Of a stretch of DNA of 64,000 nt, positions 26,004 to 35,010 are shown one piece after another; positions within the stretch are counted from its first letter, which is position 1, and every line of letters starts with the position of its first letter. Under the pieces are notes generated by a model. It was not told where the DNA came from and did no database searches. It was given only the letters and a program-made list of their open reading frames with translations. Location: positions 124,001 through 188,000 of the forward strand of contig JAULAW010000015.1 in assembly GCA_032654645.1 (NCBI GenBank), written 5' to 3'. Both the position numbers and the translations under genes were made by a program. Origin of the DNA: CAITJF01 sp032654645. Lineage in GTDB: Bacteria > Pseudomonadota > Gammaproteobacteria > Burkholderiales > Gallionellaceae.

Positions 26004-26293
26004 CGATGGTAATATCGTTGGGCCGCATCCGCTGAAACAGTTTTAGCCGTTCCCGGTAAAGCATCTACATTTAACCCAGTCCAGCCACGACGGTAAAAAT
26101 AATAAGTGTTGGAGTAGCGCACCGGGTGATGCGCACCAATATCAACGAAGAACCCTGACTCAACCTGATTCCCGAACAATCTTGCAAGCACCAGGTCTTC
26201 ACCTTCCTGGGCGTAAGATAGTTGTCCACCGATGGGTACGTAGTCGCGTAACCAATGGCCAGCGCGGCGTAGCCAATCATTACGGATCATCAC
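26003..26293 (-). pseudogene. Truncated, frameshifted FkbM methyltransferase copy
   Basis: SYAQEGEDLVLARLFGNQVE and GFFVDIGAHHPVRYSNTYYF match the intact gene at 22566-23279. After VDALPGT the frame shifts. Another frame continues LKLFQRMRPNDITIECG before ISL3 DNA takes over at ~26003. The remaining half carries the SAM motif but lacks the end of the fold. Confidence 0.8.
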
Positions 26294-26320
26294 ACTACCC
26301 CCTTCTCTAGCCTGAATCTC

Positions 26321-27892
26321 TTACAAAAGTTGCACATCAGAGTTGAGTCCCATCTTGGTAACACTTTTTTCAAAGGCATCAAGCGTTGAAATGGTCTCTA
26401 ACAGTTCAACCAACTCATGTCCTTCAACCTCAGATCGACTGCAACCGTTGCGAAATTTTGCAACGGCATTCATCAGCAACTTTTCCTCAGTGCTTAGATT
26501 TAGGTTGTGCATATAGTAAAATGCCAAGCTTTCTCGCCGCATTTTCAGCTTATCAAACTTGATATTGGTATAATTGATGAGCAAATCCGCATATTCTGTT
26601 TTGCTCTTTGCTGTCTGACAAAAATCGAATTTAATGTGAGGATGATGGGCGCATGCAATCGTCGGCACCCCCATATATGCCATTTCGTGAGCGACCGTGC
26701 CGTAAACCGTTACAGCACAAGACATCCCTGCCTCAGCTAATTGCTTATTTGTGATACCGGATGAGATCATCGATAGCCCCGGATAGCTGCGCTTCAACTC
26801 GCTCAATACGCTGTCACTCAGGCTAATTTGATTCGGGTGCGGTTTCATAAAAAAACTAATGTTCGCACTCTTCAGCGTCTCAATCGTGAAGCACACCCAT
26901 TCCCAGAAGTCGGGGAACACCATTCCCCGGTAAACATGCGGACTATCGTAAAAATCATGCAGAAAAATAACGATGGCACCTCGCACATCAGGCACCGGCT
27001 CGCCCAACCCCATATATGCGGATTTCTTCATGTAGGATGTTGCGCTATCCACTCCACCAGACAAACGTGTGGACAAAGCCATTTCTGCCAAAGCCAACCT
27101 TTCCTCCTGACGATCCAGCATCAAGAATTCTTTGGCATAATCATTCGGGTTCTTAGTCTGCACCCAGTCTTGAAGAGTTAGTTCCTTTGTGAACTCTTGT
27201 AAATTACCAAACGAAAACACTTTCACTCCATTCTGCAAAGCAACCCTTACTGGAATGCCGTGTTGAATATAGGTGCTGTAAGAAGTCAGATACAGCTTCG
27301 GCTTGGTGTGTGCGAAATAACCCTTGGCTCGGCGAACATCGCGATATGCCTGCCAAAGTAGGATCAGCAAATAAGTGTCTTTCAGATCAACCGTTGGAGC
27401 AGGCTTAAAACGAAGGAAGCTGTCGTTAATTAAATCCCCCACCACTATGCCATCAATCCGCATCCAGATAAGCGATTCTTTGTCGGTCAAATTTCGCCAG
27501 CATTTCCATGCACGGCAAATATCAACCACGTCTCCAATCGGGTGAAGCGACGTGCTTCGATAGCCCACACCATCACAAAAAGATTCGTATAAACGCACCC
27601 ACTTGAAACTATGCAACGGATTGATGAACAAGCGCGAAACGATAAAAGTGAGAAAGGATTTCGCCTCGCCCACACGCAAACTTCTCAACACATACTGCTC
27701 TACCCGAACAGATTGTCTTTCGTGCAACGCAGACGCGATCTGGCCAAACAAGCCAAAGTAATACAAATCCTCGACACATTGTACCAATACCGCCACTTTG
27801 GGCGACTCTGCTTTTCGCCGTATTCCTCTAACGTACTCAGCTAAGGTGGCTTGTTGAGAGTCAGATAACAATTTTTTTACTCGTTTAATCAC
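26321..27892 (-). CDS. Surface-polysaccharide biosynthesis protein, putative glycosyl/polyol transferase
   Basis: About 524 residues from a GTG at 27892 whose GTGA overlaps the pseI stop. A longer frame upstream lies within pseI and is not used. Motifs include AIVIFLHDFYDSPHVYRGM, ISFFMKPHPNQ, GMSCAVTVYGTVAHEMAYMG and VPTIACAHHPH. The KPHP-N and T-V-x-G-S/T-V-x-x-E pattern is that of capsule/teichoic-type transferases and GT-B surface-sugar proteins. As the last gene of the pse operon it may be the transferase for the nonulosonic acid, but this is inference from position. Confidence 0.65.
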   Translation of the reverse strand: MIKRVKKLLSDSQQATLAEYVRGIRRKAESPKVAVLVQCVEDLYYFGLFGQIASALHERQSVRVEQYVLRSLRVGEAKSFLTFIVSRLFINPLHSFKWVRLYESFCDGVGYRSTSLHPIGDVVDICRAWKCWRNLTDKESLIWMRIDGIVVGDLINDSFLRFKPAPTVDLKDTYLLILLWQAYRDVRRAKGYFAHTKPKLYLTSYSTYIQHGIPVRVALQNGVKVFSFGNLQEFTKELTLQDWVQTKNPNDYAKEFLMLDRQEERLALAEMALSTRLSGGVDSATSYMKKSAYMGLGEPVPDVRGAIVIFLHDFYDSPHVYRGMVFPDFWEWVCFTIETLKSANISFFMKPHPNQISLSDSVLSELKRSYPGLSMISSGITNKQLAEAGMSCAVTVYGTVAHEMAYMGVPTIACAHHPHIKFDFCQTAKSKTEYADLLINYTNIKFDKLKMRRESLAFYYMHNLNLSTEEKLLMNAVAKFRNGCSRSEVEGHELVELLETISTLDAFEKSVTKMGLNSDVQLL

Positions 27893-28953
27893 CCGATTAA
27901 ATCCCAAGACATGGCCGTGCCCATCGTTACGTCCTTTACAAGACGCCGACCGAGCAAAACGGGAAGAAATTTTGGAGGCAATCCATAACCCGGGCGAATT
28001 GCTCTTAGATTGGCTTGCGTTAGCACCTCGCCAGCCTTCACGTCCTGCACGACATACAATGATCGACGGTACTGGAGAGACTCTTTCTCTGCCAGAGTCG
28101 GCCCATAGCTGACTTGCCCAAGTGCCTGCCAAGCACGTTCTGTCTCAACCACCAGTTGTGCCATTTCGGCAGGCTCCATGGAAAATGCGCTATCCACACC
28201 ACCATCAGCACGGTTAAGAGTAAAGTGCTTCTCGATGACTGTGGCGCCCAATGCAACGCTGGCCACCGAAACACCCACACCCATGGTGTGGTCGGACAAG
28301 CCCACTTCGCAGTCAAACAACTCACGCAGGTGCGGGATGGTCAGAATGTTGGTGTTCTCTGCGGTGGCCGGGTAGGTGCTGGTGCACTTGAGCAGGATCA
28401 AATCGTTGCATCCCGCTGCACGTGCGGCTCGTACTGTCTCATCCAGTTCTGCCACGGTAGCCATGCCGGTGGAGATGATCAACGGCTTGCCCGTTGCTGC
28501 CACACGGCGGATCAGCGGCAGGTCGGTATTTTCAAACGACGCGATCTTGTAGCACGGCACATCCAGGCTTTCGAGAAAGTCCACCGCCGTGTCATCGAAT
28601 GGCGTGCTGAAAGCGATGATGCCCAGTTCGCGCGCCCGATCAAAAATCGGTTTGTGCCATTCCCACGGTGTGTATGCCTCGCCGTAAAGCCTGTAGAGCG
28701 AAGTACCTGACCATAGACTATTCGGATCGTTGATATGAAATTCGCGCTCGTTCAAGTCTATCGTCATGGTGTCGGGGGTGTAAGTCTGTATCTTCAGCGC
28801 ATGTGCACCCGACTTAGCTGCTGCCTCGACGATTTCCAGTGCACGTTCCAACGATTGGTTATGGTTGCCGGACATCTCGGCAATGATAAAGGGGGCGTGT
28901 CCAAGACCTATGGCTCTCCCTGCAATATTTATTTCTTTGCTATTACTCATCAT
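27889..28953 (-). CDS. pseI: Pseudaminic acid synthase
   Basis: It condenses the 6-deoxy-2,4-diamino-altrose intermediate with phosphoenolpyruvate to give pseudaminic acid. NeuB domain: FIIAEMSGNHNQSLERAL, KIQTYTPDTMTID, LPLIRRVAATGKPLIISTGM, LSDHTMGVG, and EKHFTLNRADGGVDSAFS. The C-terminal ~60 residues are the SAF/antifreeze-like domain (SLYVVQDVKAGEVLTQANLR). Start at 28953 (MMSNSKEINIAG), overlapping the upstream stop by 11 nt. GNHNQS and GGVDSAFS favour PseI over a sialic-acid NeuB. Confidence 0.9.
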   Translation of the reverse strand: MMSNSKEINIAGRAIGLGHAPFIIAEMSGNHNQSLERALEIVEAAAKSGAHALKIQTYTPDTMTIDLNEREFHINDPNSLWSGTSLYRLYGEAYTPWEWHKPIFDRARELGIIAFSTPFDDTAVDFLESLDVPCYKIASFENTDLPLIRRVAATGKPLIISTGMATVAELDETVRAARAAGCNDLILLKCTSTYPATAENTNILTIPHLRELFDCEVGLSDHTMGVGVSVASVALGATVIEKHFTLNRADGGVDSAFSMEPAEMAQLVVETERAWQALGQVSYGPTLAEKESLQYRRSLYVVQDVKAGEVLTQANLRAIRPGYGLPPKFLPVLLGRRLVKDVTMGTAMSWDLIG

Positions 28954-29593
28954 TTTCGACCTTCTCAATTTGGATTACATATCGTTTGCCTCGATAATTG
29001 AAAAATGCCGGATACCTTTGTGCGTCAACGACACGAAGCAAATCGAATTGTTCGGCGATTGTCTTATGCGGATCAAGCTGACTATCTGCTGGCGACCTTT
29101 TAGGCATATATGGCCCGGGATCGCCCACTTGCACAATCGGTTTGATAGCCTCAAATTTCTCTACTGCCTGGAACATCAGCAATAACTCTGCTGCGAACAA
29201 CTTTGCGTTGATTTCTGGCAAGAGTTCATGGCCCTCAAGAGTGAACTTCGTCTTTAGCCATATATCCCCGCTATCAACTGGTTCGCTCGCTTCCAGTAAA
29301 CTTACTGTTATCTGATTTGCTCCACCGAGAATTGACCAAATATGCGGTGACCATCCTCTACCTTTTGGTAAATCACTAGCGTGCAAGACTAGCGTGGCCT
29401 TGTACTTTTGCCGCTCCGCATCTCGAATCATTTGGCTACAAGAAACAAGGAAAAGAATATCTCCACCCCGCAAATCTGCCTTATCAAAGACAAGGATGGC
29501 GGAATGTCCCTTCAAGGAAATATCATCTATCCAAGCCTGAAGGCTATCAATGACTGGATGATTTTGGTCGGTGCATAAGATGGAAATTTTCAT
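28943..29593 (-). CDS. Formyltransferase of the pseudaminic acid pathway (PseJ-like)
   Basis: About 216 residues with a Formyl_trans_N core: ATLVLHASDLPKGRGWSPHI (catalytic His region), LLEASEPVDSGDIWLKTKF (Asp in SGDIW). In ArnA and Fmt the triad is N-x-H...D. Here the first position is Val (VLH), as far as can be aligned. The start at 29593 lies 1 nt after the pseG stop. It occupies the operon position where an acetyltransferase PseH is normal, and no PseH is seen. Family knowledge: PseJ-type enzymes formylate the 4-amino group, giving a 7-N-formyl product. The cofactor is likely formyl-tetrahydrofolate. Confidence 0.65.
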   Translation of the reverse strand: MKISILCTDQNHPVIDSLQAWIDDISLKGHSAILVFDKADLRGGDILFLVSCSQMIRDAERQKYKATLVLHASDLPKGRGWSPHIWSILGGANQITVSLLEASEPVDSGDIWLKTKFTLEGHELLPEINAKLFAAELLLMFQAVEKFEAIKPIVQVGDPGPYMPKRSPADSQLDPHKTIAEQFDLLRVVDAQRYPAFFNYRGKRYVIQIEKVENDE

Positions 29594-29594
29594 T

Positions 29595-30677
29595 TTAGCA
29601 ACCCATCTCTTGGCAAACCCTATCAACCCCCAAGCCATCTACAAGCGAATATGCTTTTTTTGAAAGCCCCTTTAGCTGATCTTGTGTGCTTATCAAGCTA
29701 ATGATTGCGCTCCGCATAATTGTGATGCTTGCCGTCTTCAATGTTCCGACATAAATACCAGCACCAAACAAATCCAGCGCCTTTGCAATGTTGATTTGGT
29801 TATCCGCCAACGCTACAAGTAATGCAGGCAAACCCAAACAACAACGCTCCCAACTTGCCGTACCCCCCGCACCAATCGCCAGATCGGCAGCCGTCATCAA
29901 CTCTGCCATCTTGTCGGTTTGTATATGGCAATTAAATCCATGTTGTGTACATGCATCATTGATCTGCTCACGACAAGGATGCTGTGCACCTATCACTACA
30001 TCAACATGGAGACCTGCAAGATCAATCCCGGACAGCGCTTCAATTGCACGTCCCGTGAAGTTGTCGGCATCCACGCCGCCGAAAAATATCAGCACCTGCT
30101 TGACCAGCCCTGTGCGTGGCTTGGCTTGCTCATGCACCTTTCTGAATTCGTCCCGGAGCAAGGCATAGTGTGGGCCAAGCAGCATTTGGCAAGACTTTGG
30201 AACTTTGCCGGTGTAGCGCGTTTCCATGTCCGCATAGAGATTTTGATCCAGCAATATGTTGCAATCATGCTGACGATCAGCAATGTCATCAATAACCAGA
30301 ATCTTTTTGGCTGTCTGCCGGAGCAACGTCTCCCATCGGGTATCCAGCGCGTAATGATCAACAATGAGCCAATCCCATTTATCATCGGACAGTGCTTGAA
30401 TGGAATCTGCCGCGTCCTGTGCCTGGCTGACGCACAGCCAGGGGGCGTGTGCAAGCCCATCCAAAGTCACATCATTTTGAACGGTATCGAGTAGTGCAAA
30501 CTCGTGGCCTTTTTCTGCCAACTTGCTACGCAAGTGTTCAGGCAAATGGCGGCTGACAAAACGAATTTGCGCACCGCGTTGTTTCAGTACGTCCGCCAAT
30601 GTCAGGCAGCGCATGAAATGGCCTGTGCCGATTCGGCTGGTTGCATCGGTGCGGATGGCGATGTGGTGAGTAACCAT
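29595..30677 (-). CDS. pseG: UDP-2,4-diacetamido-2,4,6-trideoxy-altropyranose hydrolase
   Basis: It removes UDP from the altrose intermediate before PseI. This GT-B fold protein of 360 residues has RIGTGHFMRCLTLADVLKQR (catalytic His), LIVDHYALDTRWE, KILVIDDIADRQHDCNILLD, VLIFFGGVDADNFTG and ADLAIGAGGTASWERCCLG. These are the full motif set of PseG. It is separated from pseF by 2 nt. If the upstream step is formylation, the real substrate would be the formylated sugar. Confidence 0.9.
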   Translation of the reverse strand: MVTHHIAIRTDATSRIGTGHFMRCLTLADVLKQRGAQIRFVSRHLPEHLRSKLAEKGHEFALLDTVQNDVTLDGLAHAPWLCVSQAQDAADSIQALSDDKWDWLIVDHYALDTRWETLLRQTAKKILVIDDIADRQHDCNILLDQNLYADMETRYTGKVPKSCQMLLGPHYALLRDEFRKVHEQAKPRTGLVKQVLIFFGGVDADNFTGRAIEALSGIDLAGLHVDVVIGAQHPCREQINDACTQHGFNCHIQTDKMAELMTAADLAIGAGGTASWERCCLGLPALLVALADNQINIAKALDLFGAGIYVGTLKTASITIMRSAIISLISTQDQLKGLSKKAYSLVDGLGVDRVCQEMGC

Positions 30678-30679
30678 GC

Positions 30680-31375
30680 TTAACCCCTACGCCCCATGAT
30701 GATGGGTGCCAATATTTCGGCTCGCTCCCAGTCATCCTGATTGTCAATATCCTGCACTCGCCAACGCGGAATCACTATCGGCTTTGAGCGCCGGTCAAAA
30801 ATGCGCTTGCCCTCTAGCCATGCCGTGGGTCGCCCCCAATAGAATTGTCCGGCGTCATGTAACGCGACGGGCAAGTCTTGCGAACGCATGGCAAAATGTT
30901 CTGGAAAGAACATCTCAACACCGCCCTCAGCAGTTTGCTTGAATGAACGAAAGATCGGCGCGGCAAAATCGGTTACAGTGAATGCATAATCCCAATCTCC
31001 CGAATTCAGCGCATCCCATCCCTGCTTGAGGTCATCTGTCTGCACAAACGGTGCCGTCGCGTAGATACAACATACTGCAGACACATCAAACCCCTGATCC
31101 AAAGCCCATTGCGTAGCGTGAGCAACGACGGGGGTGGTTCCAGCATGGTCGTTGGATAGTGCTTCAGGGCGCATGAAGGGAACTTCTGCCCCACACTGTT
31201 TAGCTACTTCAGCGATCTCTGCGTCATCTGTCGAAACGATGGCGTGCTCGAACAGCCCAGATGCCTTGGCCGCTTCTATCGACCAAGCGATCATCGGTTT
31301 GCCGCAGAAGGGCTTGATGTTTTTGCGTGGGATGCGTTTGCTTCCGCCGCGAGCAGGAATGACAGCGATTTTCAT
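30680..31375 (-). CDS. pseF: Pseudaminic acid cytidylyltransferase
   Basis: It activates pseudaminic acid to the CMP form. The 231 residues start MKIAVIPARGGSKRIPRKNI with the CTP loop, followed by KPFCGKPMIAWSIEAAKASG and VSTDDAEIAEVAKQCGAEVP. AICCIYATAPF-like and QDIDNQDDWERAE segments complete the CMP-sugar synthase pattern. It overlaps pseC by 4 nt. Confidence 0.9.
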   Translation of the reverse strand: MKIAVIPARGGSKRIPRKNIKPFCGKPMIAWSIEAAKASGLFEHAIVSTDDAEIAEVAKQCGAEVPFMRPEALSNDHAGTTPVVAHATQWALDQGFDVSAVCCIYATAPFVQTDDLKQGWDALNSGDWDYAFTVTDFAAPIFRSFKQTAEGGVEMFFPEHFAMRSQDLPVALHDAGQFYWGRPTAWLEGKRIFDRRSKPIVIPRWRVQDIDNQDDWERAEILAPIIMGRRG

Positions 31376-32541
31376 TTTGCAGTGGCTAGACGTAGTGCTT
31401 CGATCACTTTATCTTGCTGTGCTTCAGTCAAGCCTGGATACATCGGCAGGCTGATCGCTTCAGCGTAATACTGCTCTGCTTCCGGACAATATCCTGCCTT
31501 GAATCCCAGGCCTTCATAGTAAGGTTGGCGATGCACCGGGATGTAATGCAGGTTGACGCCGATCCGCTCTGCACGTAGTGCTTCGAATAATTGGCGGTGG
31601 GTCTTGCTATTCACACTTTGCTTCAAACGGATCACGTACAAGTGCAAACCTGAAAAACTGTCCGCGTGCTGCCAAGGCGTGATAACTGGCACATCTGCCA
31701 GTTGTTGATCATATCGCTTGGCAATGATGTGGCGCTTAGCAACAAATTCGTCAAGCCGCTGCATTTGGCTCGTACCCAGCGCCGCTTGAATATCTGTCAT
31801 GCGGTAGTTAAATCCAAGTTCTATCTGCTGGTAGTACCAAGGGCCATCCGGCGCATGTGTCATTTCGCTCGCCTCACGGGTGATGCCATGGCTACGCAGC
31901 AATTGCATATGTTTGGCCAACTGCGCATCGTTGGTTGTGGCCATGCCACCCTCACCAGTGGTGATGATTTTGACCGGGTGGAAGCTGAAAATAGTGATGT
32001 CGCTGTAACGACAGTTGCCGATCGGTTCGCCGCGATATTTTCCGCCAATGGCGTGCGAGGCATCTTCAATGATCTTGAAGCCATATTGTTGGCCGAGCGC
32101 GTGGATGCTCGCCATGTCGCAGGGCTGCCCGCACAGATGAACTGGGATCACGACTTTAGGGAGGTTGCCAATTTTTTTTGCGTGCACCAGTTTTTCTGCC
32201 AAACACTCCACGCTCATGTTGTAGCTGCGTGGATCAATGTCCACGAAATCTATCCGAGCGCCACAGAAGAGTGCGCAATTTGCACTTGCCACAAAAGTAA
32301 TCGGTGTAGTCCAGACTACGTCGTTTGGTTCCACGTTAAGTGCTAAACAGGCAATGTGCAACGCACTGGTTGCACTGTTCACTGCGACAGCATGTTGCGT
32401 ACCACAATAGTCAGCGATGCTTTTTTCAAAAGCGGGCACAGCCGGACCTTGTGTCAGGTAATCTGAACGCAGCACATTCACAACCGCCTGGATGTCTTCT
32501 TCAGAAACATCTTGCCGACCGTAAGGAATCATTGTTGTCAT
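31372..32541 (-). CDS. pseC: UDP-4-amino-4,6-dideoxy-N-acetyl-altrosamine transaminase
   Basis: A PLP aminotransferase acting on the keto product of PseB. SFHPVKIITTGEGGMATTND holds the PLP lysine, EDASHAIGGKYRGEPIG the cofactor Asp, and MIPYGRQDVSEEDIQAVVNV the PseC-specific start. The start at 32541 (MTTMIPYG) is taken because ATGA overlaps the pseB stop. An upstream ATG at 32604 lies in pseB. Confidence 0.92.
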   Translation of the reverse strand: MTTMIPYGRQDVSEEDIQAVVNVLRSDYLTQGPAVPAFEKSIADYCGTQHAVAVNSATSALHIACLALNVEPNDVVWTTPITFVASANCALFCGARIDFVDIDPRSYNMSVECLAEKLVHAKKIGNLPKVVIPVHLCGQPCDMASIHALGQQYGFKIIEDASHAIGGKYRGEPIGNCRYSDITIFSFHPVKIITTGEGGMATTNDAQLAKHMQLLRSHGITREASEMTHAPDGPWYYQQIELGFNYRMTDIQAALGTSQMQRLDEFVAKRHIIAKRYDQQLADVPVITPWQHADSFSGLHLYVIRLKQSVNSKTHRQLFEALRAERIGVNLHYIPVHRQPYYEGLGFKAGYCPEAEQYYAEAISLPMYPGLTEAQQDKVIEALRLATAK

Positions 32542-33536
32542 ATCTTGCCGACTTTTTCCCGGTTTTGCTCGATCCATGTTTGTAGCATTTCGATGCTCAT
32601 CCACTCCGCGTTGTTGTCCGAGCTGTAGGTGAAATCCTCAGACACTTTCTTGCCATCCTTGATGCGGTATGGATCGTCGCTCCAGTTATGAATGGCCGGA
32701 AGTATCTTGAAGTGTTCTTGATATTGGTAGGTATAGAGTGCATCTTCAGAGCCTATCATTTGCTCGTGAAGCTTCTCGCCGGGACGGATACCAACGATCT
32801 CATGTTTCGCTTTGGGCACGCACGCAAGTGCGACATCGGTCACTTTCATTGATGGAATCTTTTTGACATAAATCTCCCCGCCGACCATGTCCTCAATAGC
32901 ATGCCACACCAGATCTACGCCCTGCTCCAGCGTAATCATGAAGCGTGTCATGCGAGCGTCGGTAATGGGCAATGTTCCTTTATCTGCAATCGATAAGAAA
33001 AATGGAATTACTGAGCCGCGTGAACCCATCACGTTGCCATATCGAACTACACTGAATCGTGTTTTGTGCGCTCCCGAATAGGAATTACCAGCGACAAAAA
33101 GCTTATCTGAGGTAAGTTTTGTTGCACCGTAAAGATTGGCTGGGCTGCTGGCTTTGTCGGTTGATAATGCGATAACACGTTTAACTTCGTGATCAATGCA
33201 GGCATCAATCAAGTTCATCGCGCCTATCACGTTGGTTTTAACGCACTCGAACGGGTTGTATTCCGCTGTGGGCACAATCTTGGTTGCGGCTGCATGAACC
33301 ACGAAATCTATACCATCAAGCGCCCGCGCAAGGCGGTCTTTATCGCGTACATCACCAATGAAAAAACGGACACGTGAGTCGTTGCCATACAGCTTAGCCA
33401 TATTCCACTGTTTCATTTCATCACGAGAATAGATCACCAAACGACGTGGGCTGTACTTTGCCAGTGTCATTGGTACAAAAGTATGCCCGAATGAGCCTGT
33501 GCCACCAGTTATCAATATGTTTTTTCCACTTAGCAT
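32538..33536 (-). CDS. pseB: UDP-GlcNAc 4,6-dehydratase (inverting)
   Basis: This SDR makes the first step of pseudaminic acid synthesis from UDP-GlcNAc. It has KNILITGGTGSFGHTFVPMT, RDEMKQWNMAKLY, and ALSTDKASSPANLYGATKL with the YxxxK pair. The C-terminal part IVGIRPGEKLHEQMI is diagnostic for this family (PseB/FlaA1). It is the first gene of the pse operon and has a GGAG site just before the ATG. Confidence 0.94.
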   Translation of the reverse strand: MLSGKNILITGGTGSFGHTFVPMTLAKYSPRRLVIYSRDEMKQWNMAKLYGNDSRVRFFIGDVRDKDRLARALDGIDFVVHAAATKIVPTAEYNPFECVKTNVIGAMNLIDACIDHEVKRVIALSTDKASSPANLYGATKLTSDKLFVAGNSYSGAHKTRFSVVRYGNVMGSRGSVIPFFLSIADKGTLPITDARMTRFMITLEQGVDLVWHAIEDMVGGEIYVKKIPSMKVTDVALACVPKAKHEIVGIRPGEKLHEQMIGSEDALYTYQYQEHFKILPAIHNWSDDPYRIKDGKKVSEDFTYSSDNNAEWMSIEMLQTWIEQNREKVGKI

Positions 33537-33912
33537 GGCTTCTCCAAATAAACCTTCAAAATGTCAGGCAATAACTTACACAGCAGTCGGTAACATAGAC
33601 TACAACACTTGCTATGAAGGCCGCATGGAATAAGGGTGCTGTGTTTCCATAAACGCTGACTCCTGTGTAGTACACATTACTCAATCAATGGCGGAATTTT
33701 AGTCTTTCGTAGCCGTTTTTCCAAAAAACAATCAGCTAAAATACCACCATAGTTTGGGATGCTTTAGTTATGTAATGCCGGCTTGAAATTTGTAACCCGT
33801 ATGCCTGTTCAAGTAACGTCCAGTGGTTGATGCTTCTGGAGGTAGTCTATTGGTGTTGCGCAAGCAGGATAGAATCGAAAGGGCTGCGTGGCCGGTGCCA
33901 GCATTAGAGCTT
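33537..33912. other. Intergenic region upstream of the pse operon
   Basis: No recognised gene. On the minus strand it contains the pseB leader with GGAG at about 33542. No convincing -35/-10 pair stands out. A 35-codon frame at 33805-33912 (minus; MKALMLAPATQPFRFYPACA) begins 1 nt into the end of fcl and resembles nothing I can name. Transcription of pseB-I must start here or read through from fcl. Confidence 0.5.
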
Positions 33913-35010
33913 TCATAAATTCATTTCCTTTGCGTTCTGCAAAGTGAAGCTCCTCAGCATGTCTTGGTAGGAAAATGCGATGCCATCTAGCAGAGATGTG
34001 GTGTGGTGCCATCCCAATCCATTGATGCGCGCCACATCCATTACCTTGCGCATCGTGCCATCCGGCTTGGAAGTGTCTTGCACAAACTGACCTTTGTAGC
34101 CCACTGCTTCGGCAATCGTTTCCGCCAGTTCGCGAATCGTTATATCTTCGCCCGTTCCCACATTGATCAACGGGCATCGCGATGGCTCAACCAGCGCGCT
34201 GTAGCGTTCGTCATCTAATTCAGCGAGGAACACCAGCGCGTTCGCCAGATCATCCACATACAGAAACTCGCGCCTGGGCGTGCCGCTGCCCCACAGGGTA
34301 ACTGAGAACTGAGGTGCGAGGGCTGAGGACTGAGGGGTAAGACCGAGCGCTGCTCGCAGATCATCTGGGATATTTCCGTATATGGCTTCGTTGCGGGCAA
34401 TGCCCGCATAATCACCTTGCTGCGCGAGCTTGGCGAGGTGAATTTTTCGCATCAAAGCAGGCAGGACGTGCGAGTTATTCAGATCATAGTTGTCGCCCGG
34501 CCCGTACAGGTTGGTCGGCATCGCAGCCAGCCATTTGGTCCCGTATTGGCGGTTATAGGCCCAGCACATTTCGATGCCGGCAATCTTGGCGAGCGCGTAT
34601 GGCCGGTTGGTCGCTTCCAGCGGGCCGGTAAGCAGGCATTCTTCCTTGATGGGCTGCGGGCAGTCGCGCGGGTAGATGCAAGAGCTACCCAAAAAGATCA
34701 GCCGCTTGACCTTGGTCGCGTAAGCGGCGCGGCAGATGTTGGCTTCGATGAGCAGGTTGCTCATCAGGAAATCCACCGGATAGCTGTTGTTGGCATGGAT
34801 GCCGCCGACTTTGGCAGCCGCCAGAAATACGACTTCGGGGCGCTCCTGCTCGAAAAATTGCCGGGTGGCAGCGGCATCTTCCAAATCCAGTTCGGCATGC
34901 GTGCGCACTATCAGATTGGTATAACCCAGGCGGTGTAACTCACGCACAATCGCACTGCCGGCCAGCCCGCGATGGCCTGCGATATAAATTTTAGAGTTTT
35001 TGCGCATCAT
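33913..35010 (-). CDS. fcl: GDP-L-fucose synthase
   Basis: This epimerase-reductase converts GDP-4-keto-6-deoxymannose to GDP-L-fucose. It has SKIYIAGHRGLAGSAIVREL (NADP loop), FLGSSCIYPRD, RPYALAKIAGIEMCWAYN with the YxxxK pair, and LWGSGTPRREFLYVDDLA. 365 residues, about 40-45 more than usual. Much of the excess is near residue 225, where a family B repeat (34300-34341) is read through as LTPQSSALAPQ. The start overlaps the stop of the ORF6N gene by 4 nt. Confidence 0.92.
   Translation of the reverse strand: MMRKNSKIYIAGHRGLAGSAIVRELHRLGYTNLIVRTHAELDLEDAAATRQFFEQERPEVVFLAAAKVGGIHANNSYPVDFLMSNLLIEANICRAAYATKVKRLIFLGSSCIYPRDCPQPIKEECLLTGPLEATNRPYALAKIAGIEMCWAYNRQYGTKWLAAMPTNLYGPGDNYDLNNSHVLPALMRKIHLAKLAQQGDYAGIARNEAIYGNIPDDLRAALGLTPQSSALAPQFSVTLWGSGTPRREFLYVDDLANALVFLAELDDERYSALVEPSRCPLINVGTGEDITIRELAETIAEAVGYKGQFVQDTSKPDGTMRKVMDVARINGLGWHHTTSLLDGIAFSYQDMLRSFTLQNAKEMNL
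34300..34341. repeat. Family B repeat inside fcl
   Basis: AACTGAGAACTGAGG, then GGGCTGAGGACTGAGGGG, a half unit of the CTGAGGACTGAG repeat. It is read in frame and adds a Ser/Gln-rich loop between conserved blocks of the enzyme. Confidence 0.7.

Noticed and set aside
23041..26110. The related FkbM sequences as IS-borne direct repeats
   Set aside because: They are similar at protein level and differ in DNA across the whole length; gene duplication explains them without a mobile element.
26321..28132. Longer 603-codon start for the surface-polysaccharide protein
   Set aside because: The extra N-terminal residues are encoded within pseI and look non-native; a GTG overlapping the pseI stop (GTGA) fits the operon pattern.
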